Assembly (NCBI RefSeq): GCF_003990185.1
Contig: NZ_RZHF01000005.1
Coordinates: 305,952-369,951, forward strand
Source of the DNA: Vreelandella nanhaiensis
GTDB lineage: Bacteria; Pseudomonadota; Gammaproteobacteria; Pseudomonadales; Halomonadaceae
DNA length: 64,000 nucleotides
Direction of reading: 5' to 3'
Part shown: positions 1 through 8,613 of the stretch, in pieces
Numbering within the stretch: the stretch's first letter is position 1
How the letters are laid out: each line of letters begins with the position of its first letter
The notes under the pieces: model-generated
What the model saw: the letters and a program-made list of their open reading frames with translations, nothing else
The model's database searches: none
What the model was told of the DNA's origin: nothing
Program-made: the position numbers and the translations under genes

Positions 1-635
1 CGGTAGTCGCCGCAAATGCCAGCCGCAGTGCCGGGCAGTGCCAGGCACCGCTCGTACTCTGCCAGGGCTTCCGAAGTAAACGGTGCCATCCCAGCGCTGC
101 GCGCGCCCATCACGCTCTCAAGATACTGGGCGGGGTCGCCTTGAATCAGCATTTCGGGCAGCGGCTGAGGGCGAATCAGGAAGAACCAGTGCCAGTAGCT
201 GCGAGCAAACGCCTCATTGGTGCCCCGATACATGGCAAGGGTCGGCGCAATATCCAGAAACACCATGCGCTCCACGCGCGAGGCGTAATCAACGCCTAAC
301 CGATGCGCCACTCGTGCGCCACGGTCATGGGCCAGCACCTTGAAGCGCTCGAACCCCAGCTCATTCATTAACGCTGCCATATCAGCAGCCATGGTGCGCT
401 TGGAATAATTGATATGCTCGGCGTCATCGTCGGGTTTGCCACTATCGCCGTAGCCGCGCAAGTCAGCAGCAACCACGGTAAAGTGCCGGGCAAGCTCCTC
501 AGCCACTTGATGCCAGATCACATGGGTTTGCGGATGACCATGCAGCAACAATAATGCGGGGCCATTTCCTCCCATACGAAAAGCAATCTCGACGCCGTTA
601 ACCTGGCGTGTGTATTTTTCATAGCCGTGAAACAT
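1..635 (-). CDS. Haloacetate (fluoroacetate) dehalogenase-type alpha/beta hydrolase, partial
   Basis: The gene runs off the left edge, so about 211 N-terminal residues are visible and the C-terminal part with the catalytic His is missing. ATG at 635 follows an AGGAG box. The visible fold is alpha/beta hydrolase: oxyanion region LLHGHPQ (31-37), then DLRGYGDSGKP (59-68) and HDRGAR (103-108). Compared from memory with Rhodopseudomonas fluoroacetate dehalogenase (D110, R111, R114, H155, W156), this protein has D104, R105, R108, H149 and W150, all at a constant offset of six. D104 would be the nucleophile, the arginines bind the carboxylate, and His/Trp bind the halide. Likely cytoplasmic, hydrolysing 2-haloacids to 2-hydroxyacids. 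Relatives with other substrates (for example epoxide hydrolases) usually lack the paired arginines. The TetR gene just upstream on the same strand may control it. Confidence 0.8.
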   Translation of the reverse strand, partial: MFHGYEKYTRQVNGVEIAFRMGGNGPALLLLHGHPQTHVIWHQVAEELARHFTVVAADLRGYGDSGKPDDDAEHINYSKRTMAADMAALMNELGFERFKVLAHDRGARVAHRLGVDYASRVERMVFLDIAPTLAMYRGTNEAFARSYWHWFFLIRPQPLPEMLIQGDPAQYLESVMGARSAGMAPFTSEALAEYERCLALPGTAAGICGDY

Positions 636-700
636 GACCAGCTCCTGCCTTGACAATTGACATTAACAAGAAGGTGATTAAAAGCAGTTTGAGAGATCAC

Positions 701-1294
701 TCAGCCCGTAGGAGGCATGAGTACTTGTTCAAAAAGAATGCTTTCAAAAACTTCCATGGGAGCATCCGACTTTAACGTTTTGGCCCGTAGAATAGCCCCT
801 TCCCAGCCGGAAAGGATAAAGCTTGCCAGCTGATGAGGATCAAGGGCTGACGTGAGCGCCCCCTGGGCCTGGGCGGCCTGCAGGCAGTGAGCAAAGCGTG
901 CCTCCCAGCGCTGGAACGCATGGTTAAGCGCCTCGCGAAAACGAACGCTTTGGCCGGCCAGTTCCTGGCCTAAATTACCGATCAGGCAGCCGGTCGTATG
1001 GTCACGCTCGCTCATATAGGCCCGGCTAACGGCAAAGTAGCGCCGCAGGCGCTCCAGCGGAGGCGTCATTGGATCTTCAAGCAGCGCGACTAGACTTGCA
1101 TCATAGTCGTTGGCAAAGTGCTCAATCACCGCCAGGCCAAAATCTTCCTTGCTGGAAAAGTAATGGTAAAACGATCCTTTAGGTACGCCGCATGCTTTAA
1201 GTACGGCATTGATGCCCGTTGCGTTATACCCTTGCTGGGTAATCAGCTCAGCACCAGAATCAATTAACTTATCGCGGGTGGCGGTGTTTTTCAT
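701..1294 (-). CDS. TetR/AcrR family transcriptional regulator
   Basis: A 197-residue one-component repressor. The N-terminal helix-turn-helix is clear (TRDKLIDSGAELITQQGYN, then GVPKGSFYHYFSSKEDF at about 37-53). The ligand domain has the CLIGNLGQELA stretch typical of the NemR/AcuR-like branch, whose members sense small electrophiles or acids. I chose ATG 1294 (MKNTATRD); a TTG four codons upstream is possible, and neither has a strong ribosome site. The gene sits 65 bases upstream of the dehalogenase-like gene in the same direction and diverges from the RND efflux operon, so either could be its target. Confidence 0.85.
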   Translation of the reverse strand: MKNTATRDKLIDSGAELITQQGYNATGINAVLKACGVPKGSFYHYFSSKEDFGLAVIEHFANDYDASLVALLEDPMTPPLERLRRYFAVSRAYMSERDHTTGCLIGNLGQELAGQSVRFREALNHAFQRWEARFAHCLQAAQAQGALTSALDPHQLASFILSGWEGAILRAKTLKSDAPMEVFESILFEQVLMPPTG

Positions 1295-1425
1295 ACGCTT
1301 GCACAAGACTCATCGGCCGGCCGTTATTTCATGATGGATAGATCACGCTATAAAAAGTCGCAAACATCACGGGTTAGAAGAGTTGCACGCTGTTTTCATA
1401 ATGCTTACCCAATCGCTGCGAGCAA

Positions 1426-2697
1426 ATGCGTGATGCTAGCATGATACGCTTTTTTTACCGGAATTTTCGCTCTTACTACGGGTACCCCGTGTTGATAAAA
1501 CCTCATCACTCTTTCTCCTCTACGCAACAGGGCCGTGTCCGCTTGGGCGCCTTGATGGCCCTGTTGGTGTTTGCCGTTGGCTTGGCCTGCGCCTGGTGGA
1601 TCATCAGTCAACCACCGCGTATTGAGCGGCGCCCTCCACCGGCTCCTACGCCGCCAGTAGTGAACGTTATGACGGTCGTACAAAGCCCGCAGGCGCCGCT
1701 ACTCAGCGGCTTTGGCCGCGTGGAAGCAGAGCAGACAGCCATGTTGGCCAGCCGTGTGGCAGGTCAGTTGGAGCGCTTTGGAGATGGCGTTCTGCCCGGC
1801 CGGGTGGTCGAGGAAGGCGCGCCGGTAGCCTACATTGATCAGGCCGATTTGCGCCTTGCCCTGGAAGACGCTGAAGCCCAACTCAGCAATGCCCAGGCGC
1901 AGCTGGCGCTGGAAAATGCCGAGCAGCAGCGCGCCCGCAGCGAATACGAGTCATTTGGCCGCCAACTCTCCGCCGAGCGGCGTTCCTTGGTACTGCGCGA
2001 GCCCCAGCTTCGCCAAGCCCAAGCCCAGCTTACCCAGGCACGGGTAATACGCGATCAGGCGGCGCTCAATCTGGAACGGGCAACGCTGACCGCGCCCTGG
2101 AAGGCCATGGTACAAGAGCGCCTGGTGGGGGCTGGCAGCCTGCTAAGCCAGGGAACCGAGGTGCTTAACCTGGTCGGCGTTGAACAGTTCTGGGTGCGCG
2201 CCTCACTGCCCGGCGATGCGCTTGAATGGCTGGCCCCGGGTAGCCAGGTCATGCTTACCAGCCGAGGCTGGCCCGAAGGCGCCACGCGGGATGGCACGCT
2301 GGTATCGATTTTACCCAACCTGGAAGAGAGCGGGCTTCAGGCCCAGCTGTTGATTGCAGTGAATGACCCGCTGTCGCTGGAAACCGATGGCCCGGCATTA
2401 CGTTTGGGCGATGTCATGCGGGTAGCGTTTCAGACCCAGGCGCAGGAAGACCTGATTGCCCTGCCCTCGTCGGCACTACGTCCGGGCGAGCGCGTCTGGT
2501 GGGTGGATGATGAGAACCGTCTGCGCAGCACAACGGTGTCGCTTGCCTACCGAGGTGAAGATGAAGCACTGGTGCGCAGCGGCCTACAGGCTGGCCAGCG
2601 CGTTGTGATCTCAGGGCTTGCCCAGCCCCGCGAAGGGCAGCAGGTACGCGTTCGCTCCCGGGGCGATACGCCCGCAAGCGATGGGGAGAGAAGCTAA
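1426..2697 (+). CDS. RND efflux periplasmic adaptor (membrane fusion protein)
   Basis: A 423-residue HlyD/AcrA-type adaptor. It has one N-terminal membrane anchor (about 42-61), a proline-rich linker, a lipoyl half-motif (VAGQLERFGDGVLPGRVVEEG), a long Ala/Gln-rich coiled coil (about 135-215), the second lipoyl half (ATLTAPWKAMVQERLV), then beta-barrel and membrane-proximal domains. It would link the pump encoded next to an outer-membrane channel; no TolC-like gene is in the window. The stop overlaps the pump start (TAATG). The start is uncertain: ATG 1426 and ATG 1441 lack a good ribosome site, and the first 35 residues look atypical, so translation may begin further in. Confidence 0.85.
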   Translation: MRDASMIRFFYRNFRSYYGYPVLIKPHHSFSSTQQGRVRLGALMALLVFAVGLACAWWIISQPPRIERRPPPAPTPPVVNVMTVVQSPQAPLLSGFGRVEAEQTAMLASRVAGQLERFGDGVLPGRVVEEGAPVAYIDQADLRLALEDAEAQLSNAQAQLALENAEQQRARSEYESFGRQLSAERRSLVLREPQLRQAQAQLTQARVIRDQAALNLERATLTAPWKAMVQERLVGAGSLLSQGTEVLNLVGVEQFWVRASLPGDALEWLAPGSQVMLTSRGWPEGATRDGTLVSILPNLEESGLQAQLLIAVNDPLSLETDGPALRLGDVMRVAFQTQAQEDLIALPSSALRPGERVWWVDDENRLRSTTVSLAYRGEDEALVRSGLQAGQRVVISGLAQPREGQQVRVRSRGDTPASDGERS

Positions 2698-5600
2698 TGC
2701 GCCGTGGCCCGCTTGCCTGGATGATCGACCACGGGGTGGCGCCTAATCTCTTGATGGTGCTATTTATCGTGGGGGGCCTCATGGCATCGCTCGCGATAAA
2801 AAAAGAGGTATTCCCTGCGTTTGAAATAGAAATTGTACAGGTCAGTATCAGCTACCCTGGCGCCACGCCAGAAGACGTCGAGCAGAGCCTGCTACTGCCC
2901 GTTGAGGCGGCGGTATCGAATGTGGAAGGCATTGATGAACTGACCTCCAGCGCTGGAGAAGGCAGTGGCATGGTCAGCGCGACGTTAATCGATGGCGTTG
3001 ATGTGATGCGCGTCTATCAGGACATTCAGCAGGCGGTCAACGCGATTACCACCCTGCCCAGCGCCGCCGACCCGCCGCGCTTCACATTGGCTGGCCGTTC
3101 GCGAAGCGTGGTAAGCCTTCAGGTTTACGGCTCAGTTGGGCTTGCGGCTCTTCACGATGCTGCCGAGGATGTTCGCGCTGAGCTGCAGGCCGCTGAGGGT
3201 ATTTCCCGGGCCGAGCTTTCGGGTAACCGCGAGCGGGAGATTCAGATCCATCTGGATGAAGAAGCCATCGAGCGCTACGGGCTCGATCACCAGCAGCTTG
3301 CCAGCCGTATTGGTGCTGAAGCGCTGGACCTGGCGAGCGGCCAGCTAACCACCGCCGAAGGCGAATGGCTGGTTCGCTATCAGGGGCGTCGCAATAGCGC
3401 TGCTGAGTTTGCCGACCTGCCGATTCTTACCACCGCCCAGGGCACCCCTATCGTGCTGGGGGATATCGCCCGTGTGAGTAATGGCTTCGCCGAAACTGAT
3501 CGCGAAGAGTTCTATAACGGTGAACCGGGCCTATCGGTCAATATCTATCAAATCGGCCACCAGACCCCGACCAGCATTTCCGAGGCGGTATACGGCGAGC
3601 TGGAACGTCTAAGGGCGGGGCTCCCCCCGGGCGTAAGCCTGGACGTCTCACGCGACAGCTCAGAGGTATACGAAGACCGCTTAAGCCTGCTGTTGAAAAA
3701 CGCCTGGATGGGCCTGGCGCTGGTGATGATTCTCATGGCGCTGTTTCTTGAAGCGCGACTGGCCTTTTGGGTCACGCTGGGTATTCCCACGGCGTTTTTG
3801 GGGGCCATGCTGTTTCTGCCCTGGATCGGCGTCTCGCTGAACATAATGTCGATGTTTGCGTTCATTATTGCGCTGGGGATCGTAGTCGATGATGCAATCA
3901 TGGTGGGCGAAAACATCTACAGCTACCGTGAGGATGGCTACTCGCTGCGCGATGCGGCCGTAAAAGGTGCAGGCGAAATTGCCGTGCCGCTGACCTTTGC
4001 CATTTTGTCGAATATCGTCGCGTTCTTACCCCTGCTGTTTTTACCCGGCTTCCTGGGCATGCTGTTTGCCACCCTGCCCGTTGTGGTCATCACCGTGTTT
4101 TTAATCTCCTGGGCAGAAGCGCTGTTTATACTCCCCGCACACCTAGCCCATAGCCGTAAGCCGCGTGAAACGCCTGCTTGGCAGCGGCCACTGGAAGCAT
4201 TGCGTCAGCGCCTGCAGGGCGGGCTGCATCACTTTACGTATCATCAGTTTGAGCCCTTTCTTCAGCGGGCGCTCAACCAGCGCTTGTTGAGTATTTCCTT
4301 GGGTATTGCGGTACTTGTTGTGGTGCTGGCGTGGTCAATGAGCGGCCGGATGGGTTTTTCACTCATGCCGCGTGCGGAGTCAGATCAAGTCCAGGCAACG
4401 GTAACGTTGCCCATCGGCACTAATATCAGCGTTAGCCGCGAGCTTAGCCAACAGCTATTGGTTGCCGCCCAGCAGCTGAGCGAGCGTGAAGATACGCTGG
4501 CTTTTAGCAGCACGCGCAGCCGCCTGGATGGAGAGAATCTCGAAGTCCGCCTGGATATTGCCAGCGAAAGCCTGGAGGCGTGGCCGCCATCGCGCATTGC
4601 GCGTGAATGGCGCGAGGTCACCGGTGACCTGGTAGGCGCGCAGTCGGTCCGCTTTGAATCAGACTTTGGCGGCCCCGGCAGCGGTGCTGCGCTTAGCCTG
4701 CGCTTATCCCATCCCGACACCCAGGTGCTGGAAGCCGCGGCGGCCCGGTTAGCCGAGGTGCTAGGTGAGTACGGGCTGACTGACATCGACAGCGGGATTG
4801 GTGATGGCAAACCCCAGCTTGAAATGCGCCTTTCCGCAGAGGGCCGCGCGCTCGGCCTGACCGGCAGCGACCTGGCCCAGGCACTGCGTGGGCCCTTGCA
4901 GGGTGCCACTGCCGTTGAGCAGTTTGTAGGACGCAGCGAAATCAGCGTGGAGGTACGCCTGCCCGAAGCCGACCGCGATAGCTTGAACGAGCTTTACCGC
5001 ATGCCGGTACGTACGCCGGATGGTTTGAGCGTGCCGCTCTCCCGAGTGGCCGATATTACCTTGAGCCAGGCGTCCAGCAGCCTGCAACGCATTGATGGGA
5101 GGCGTATTATTACCGTCACGGCGGATTCAGAAGGCGACCAGACGATCAACCAGGTGCTGGCAACTCTTCAGGAAGACGTGTTCCCGACGCTTGAAAATAC
5201 CTGGCCTGGGCTTGAAGTCAGCCTGGGTGGCCGCCAGCAGGATACTGCTGACAATCTGGCTGCCCTGCGCACCGCCATGTGGTTGATGCTGGCCGCTCTG
5301 TACGCACTGCTGGCCATTCCCTTCAGAAGCTACTTGCAACCCTTGCTGGTGCTTGCTGCCATTCCGTTTGGCATTGTTGGTGCGGTGGTGGGCCACATGA
5401 TCATGGGGTTTGGGCTTTCGATTATCAGTCTGCTTGGCATGCTAGCGTTATCCGGGGTGGTGATTAACGATGCGCTGGTGCTGATTGATTACGCCAACCG
5501 CAAACGGCGCGAGGGCATGGCCCCCCGAGCAGCCATTGTTGCCGCCGCCACCCGTCGCCTGCGGCCCATCATGATGACCACGCTTACAACCTTTCTGGGA

Positions 5601-5792
5601 TTGGCACCCATGATTCTGGAAACCTCGCGTCAGGCGCGCTTCATGATTCCCATGGCGATCTCGCTGGGCTTTGGAATGATTTTTGCGACCATTATTCTGC
5701 TGATACTGGTGCCCTGCCTTTACCTGGGGATGGAAAACTGGCGCGAGCGGCTAAGCATGCCCCACCAGCCTAGTCAGGAAGGAGCTTCCTGA
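2697..5792 (+). CDS. RND efflux pump inner-membrane transporter
   Basis: At 1031 residues this is full length for the AcrB/MexB-type superfamily. The first membrane helix (about 14-31) and the helix-four proton-relay pair D398-D399 (GIVVDDAIMVGENI) are visible, as is the repeated C-terminal half with LSGVVINDALVLIDYANRKR and LRPIMMTTLTTFLGL. It belongs to the group with a short N-terminal MIDHGVAPNLLM segment, often annotated as an efflux RND permease of unknown substrate. Proton-driven export of drugs or other amphiphiles is expected. The gene overlaps the adaptor upstream and the BaeS-like kinase downstream by one base each, so all are translationally coupled. Confidence 0.92.
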   Translation: MRRGPLAWMIDHGVAPNLLMVLFIVGGLMASLAIKKEVFPAFEIEIVQVSISYPGATPEDVEQSLLLPVEAAVSNVEGIDELTSSAGEGSGMVSATLIDGVDVMRVYQDIQQAVNAITTLPSAADPPRFTLAGRSRSVVSLQVYGSVGLAALHDAAEDVRAELQAAEGISRAELSGNREREIQIHLDEEAIERYGLDHQQLASRIGAEALDLASGQLTTAEGEWLVRYQGRRNSAAEFADLPILTTAQGTPIVLGDIARVSNGFAETDREEFYNGEPGLSVNIYQIGHQTPTSISEAVYGELERLRAGLPPGVSLDVSRDSSEVYEDRLSLLLKNAWMGLALVMILMALFLEARLAFWVTLGIPTAFLGAMLFLPWIGVSLNIMSMFAFIIALGIVVDDAIMVGENIYSYREDGYSLRDAAVKGAGEIAVPLTFAILSNIVAFLPLLFLPGFLGMLFATLPVVVITVFLISWAEALFILPAHLAHSRKPRETPAWQRPLEALRQRLQGGLHHFTYHQFEPFLQRALNQRLLSISLGIAVLVVVLAWSMSGRMGFSLMPRAESDQVQATVTLPIGTNISVSRELSQQLLVAAQQLSEREDTLAFSSTRSRLDGENLEVRLDIASESLEAWPPSRIAREWREVTGDLVGAQSVRFESDFGGPGSGAALSLRLSHPDTQVLEAAAARLAEVLGEYGLTDIDSGIGDGKPQLEMRLSAEGRALGLTGSDLAQALRGPLQGATAVEQFVGRSEISVEVRLPEADRDSLNELYRMPVRTPDGLSVPLSRVADITLSQASSSLQRIDGRRIITVTADSEGDQTINQVLATLQEDVFPTLENTWPGLEVSLGGRQQDTADNLAALRTAMWLMLAALYALLAIPFRSYLQPLLVLAAIPFGIVGAVVGHMIMGFGLSIISLLGMLALSGVVINDALVLIDYANRKRREGMAPRAAIVAAATRRLRPIMMTTLTTFLGLAPMILETSRQARFMIPMAISLGFGMIFATIILLILVPCLYLGMENWRERLSMPHQPSQEGAS

Positions 5793-7192
5793 TGGCCATT
5801 CCCCTGCCCTCCTGGCGACTTTCCCGGCTGGGGCTGAAGCTGTTTGTGGCCATATTAAGCGTTAATGTGGCCATTTCAGCCAGCATGTTCATGGCCGTCT
5901 CCTACAGTATCGACCGTGGTTTTATCGACTATCTGAATCAGGCGCAGGAACGCCGCGCCATGCTCTTGGCCGACGGTTTGATTACCCGCTGGGAAACACA
6001 GGGAGACTGGCAGTGGCTTGAGCAACACCCGGAGCGCTGGCCGCATATCGTACGCTTTGAACTCGGCCAGGAGCGTCGCGAGCGCCCCTCGCCTCTGGGC
6101 GAAGCCCAGGATTTTGCCCTGCGCGCGCCCAACGGCAAGTTCGTGATTTCGCCCATGAATGGCCGGATGAGCCCTGGTGACTGGCGCTGGCTTACGCTCT
6201 ACAGCAACAGTGAAGCAATCGGCTCGCTGGGGTTTCGCCCCCCTCAGCAGATGATGGAGCGCATGGAGAATCGCTTTCTGGAGCTTCAGCAGCGTAACCT
6301 GGTGATTATTGTTATCTCGATTGGGCTGGCATCGCTACTCTTGGCAGCAGGGCTTTCCTGGTGGTTGAGCCGACGTACACGAGCACTCGCTGTTGCCACC
6401 CGGCGTCTTACGGAAGGCAATTACCATACTCGCCTGCCCGAGGGCGGCCGTGATGAGCTTGCGCGACTGGCGCGGGATTTCAATGTGCTGGCCGCAACCC
6501 TTGAAGCCAACCGGGATGCTCGAGCGCGCTGGGTCTCTGATACCGCTCATGAACTGCGCACCCCGTTGGCCGTGCTACGCGGGGAAATCGAGGCTATGCA
6601 GGATGGCATTCGCCCGCTAAATCAGGAGAACCTCAACTCGCTGGCCCAGGAAGTCGCCCAGCTTGAGCATTTGGTGGCCGACTTACGCCTGCTGTCGCAA
6701 AGCGATGCCGGCGCGCTCGATATTCATTTGGCCCCTATGAACCTTAGCGAAAGTCTGGCCTGCCGCCTTGAGGACGCTGACCGCTGGCTCAATGAAAGTG
6801 GCCTTACCCTCACCACACACATTGCCCCAGAGGTGATGATTCGCGGGGATGCCCAGCGCCTGCACCAGCTGTGGAATAACCTTCTGGATAACAGCTGCGC
6901 CTATACCGATGCCCCCGGCAGGCTTCAGGTAACCCTGGGTATTGAGCACCAACACGCGGTGGTTACCTGGCAAGACAGCGCGCCGGGTGTACCTGAAAGT
7001 GAGCTGCCCCGGCTTACCGAGCGCCTTTACCGTGTTGAAGGATCACGCAACCGGGCCAGCGGTGGCAGTGGCCTGGGGTTATCCATTGCAAGCGCCTTGG
7101 TAAGCGCGCATGGCGCAACGCTTGAGGCTTCAAATGCTCCGCTAGGCGGGCTTTGCTGGACCTTGCGTTTTCCGTTACTGACCTCCCATTAA
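5792..7192 (+). CDS. baeS: BaeS-like envelope stress sensor histidine kinase
   Basis: A 466-residue inner-membrane kinase with membrane helices at about 15-38 and 168-190, a periplasmic sensor between them, HAMP (about 190-243), HisKA with phospho-acceptor H253 (DTAHELRTPLAVLRGE), and an HATPase domain (LWNNLLDNSCAYTD, then GSGLGLSIASALVSAHG). The stretch following the His (RGEIEAMQDGIRP) closely resembles E. coli BaeS as I recall it. It should phosphorylate the regulator encoded next and so control the RND pump in the same operon. Start overlaps the pump stop (TGATG) and its stop overlaps the regulator start. Confidence 0.88.
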   Translation: MAIPLPSWRLSRLGLKLFVAILSVNVAISASMFMAVSYSIDRGFIDYLNQAQERRAMLLADGLITRWETQGDWQWLEQHPERWPHIVRFELGQERRERPSPLGEAQDFALRAPNGKFVISPMNGRMSPGDWRWLTLYSNSEAIGSLGFRPPQQMMERMENRFLELQQRNLVIIVISIGLASLLLAAGLSWWLSRRTRALAVATRRLTEGNYHTRLPEGGRDELARLARDFNVLAATLEANRDARARWVSDTAHELRTPLAVLRGEIEAMQDGIRPLNQENLNSLAQEVAQLEHLVADLRLLSQSDAGALDIHLAPMNLSESLACRLEDADRWLNESGLTLTTHIAPEVMIRGDAQRLHQLWNNLLDNSCAYTDAPGRLQVTLGIEHQHAVVTWQDSAPGVPESELPRLTERLYRVEGSRNRASGGSGLGLSIASALVSAHGATLEASNAPLGGLCWTLRFPLLTSH

Positions 7193-7920
7193 TGACAAGC
7201 GAGCCCTCCATGTCTCAAGACGCCCCGCTATTGATTGTTGAGGACGAGCCCAAGATTGCCCGCCTCATGGATGACTACCTCACTGCTCATGGCTATAACG
7301 TTGCGACGCTGGGCCATGGCGATGATGTTCTGCCCTGGCTGCAGCAACATTCCACGACGCTGGTACTTTTAGATGTCATGCTGCCCGGCAAGGATGGCCT
7401 GACGCTCTGCCGGGAAATACGCCAAGCGTGGCCCACTATTGCGATTATCATGGTGACCGCCAAGGTAGAGGAAGTTGACCGCCTGCTGGGGCTGGAACTA
7501 GGCGCCGATGACTATATCTGTAAACCTTTCAGCCCACGCGAAGTGGTGGCCAGAGTGAAAGCGGTACTGCGCCGCAGCCAGGCCATTGCCGAACAGGCCC
7601 AGACCCAAACGCCCAATGCCGTGGCCTCAAGCCCGGTGACGCTTAATGAGGATGGCTGGCAGGCGCTGGCCAACGGTCATGATCTAGGCCTCACCGCAGT
7701 TGAATTTCAACTGTTGCGGGTGATGATGCAATCACCGGGGCGGATCTTCAGCCGTGAGCAGCTGATGGATCATATGTACCGCGATAACCGCATTGTTTCT
7801 GAGCGCACCGTGGATAGCCATATCAAGAAGCTGCGTAAAAAAATCACCGAAGCCCTTCCCGAGCAAGAGATCATTCGCTCGGTGTATGGGGTAGGATATA
7901 AGTATCAGCCAGAGGGCTAA
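7192..7920 (+). CDS. baeR: BaeR-like OmpR-family response regulator
   Basis: Receiver domain with acidic pocket VEDEP, phospho-acceptor D61 (LLLDVMLPGKDGLTLCREIR) and K in ICKPFSPREVVARVK, followed by an OmpR-type winged helix (SREQLMDHMYRDNRIVSERTVDSHIKKLRKK). The DRLLGLELGADDYICKP segment is nearly that of E. coli BaeR. ATG 7192 overlaps the baeS stop as TAATG; an in-frame ATG at 7210 (MSQDAPLL) is an alternative start that removes six residues. It is predicted to activate the RND efflux operon in response to envelope stress. Confidence 0.9.
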   Translation: MTSEPSMSQDAPLLIVEDEPKIARLMDDYLTAHGYNVATLGHGDDVLPWLQQHSTTLVLLDVMLPGKDGLTLCREIRQAWPTIAIIMVTAKVEEVDRLLGLELGADDYICKPFSPREVVARVKAVLRRSQAIAEQAQTQTPNAVASSPVTLNEDGWQALANGHDLGLTAVEFQLLRVMMQSPGRIFSREQLMDHMYRDNRIVSERTVDSHIKKLRKKITEALPEQEIIRSVYGVGYKYQPEG

Positions 7921-7934
7921 CTGCAGGATTCACT

Positions 7935-8612
7935 ATGAAGGCGCTTATAGTAGAAGATAACGACAATCTAGCGCGTTCGATGGCCACAACACTCAGCGAT
8001 GCGGGGTTTAGCATTACCGTCTCCAACAACGGCGCAAAAGCACTCCCGCTGCTTGTGCAGGGCAGCTTCGATCTTCTGGTGCTGGATCTAGGGCTGCCTG
8101 AGCTGGATGGTATTAGCCTTTTGCGTAAACTGCGTCATCAGCAGAACACCATTCCGGTGCTGATCATTTCCGCTCGGGATACGCTGGACCAACGCATTCT
8201 TGGGCTTGAAGAAGGCGCCGACGACTATCTCTGCAAGCCTTTCTCACTGGATGAAGTAGTGGCCCGCGCCCGGGCTCTGGTGCGGCGTGCCAAGCATTTT
8301 GGCAACGAAACACTTAGCTGTGGCCGCCTGGAGTTTTTACCGGAGGCCATGGAGCTAAGAGTCGATGGGCAGCCTGTAACGCTGCACCGCCGCGAGCTTG
8401 AGGTAATCGAATACCTGATGATTAACCAGAACCGCTTGGTCAGTAAGGACCAGATTATTGACCGGCTCTCCACCACGGACGAACCGGTCAGCTATGCGGC
8501 GGTGGAGACCTATATTTCGCGTATTCGCAAGAAAATCGGCTATGACTTCGGCTTGAAAACGGTCCGCGGTTTAGGCTATTACCTAGCCCCCAAAGAAACA
8601 CCCAACGCCTAA
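7935..8612 (+). CDS. tctD: TctD-like OmpR-family response regulator
   Basis: A 225-residue regulator: receiver with phospho-acceptor D51 (LVLDLGLPELDG), conserved K in ADDYLCKPFSLDEVVARARALVRR, and a winged helix (EVIEYLMINQNRLVSKDQII, AVETYISRIRKKIG). Start ATG 7935 has an AGGA box. It is followed two bases later by its kinase and lies opposite a tctCBA operon, which is why I favour TctD over the similar QseB/PmrA types. Only 14 bases separate it from baeR, so it may also be read from the RND operon promoter. Confidence 0.82.
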   Translation: MKALIVEDNDNLARSMATTLSDAGFSITVSNNGAKALPLLVQGSFDLLVLDLGLPELDGISLLRKLRHQQNTIPVLIISARDTLDQRILGLEEGADDYLCKPFSLDEVVARARALVRRAKHFGNETLSCGRLEFLPEAMELRVDGQPVTLHRRELEVIEYLMINQNRLVSKDQIIDRLSTTDEPVSYAAVETYISRIRKKIGYDFGLKTVRGLGYYLAPKETPNA

Positions 8613-8613
8613 G

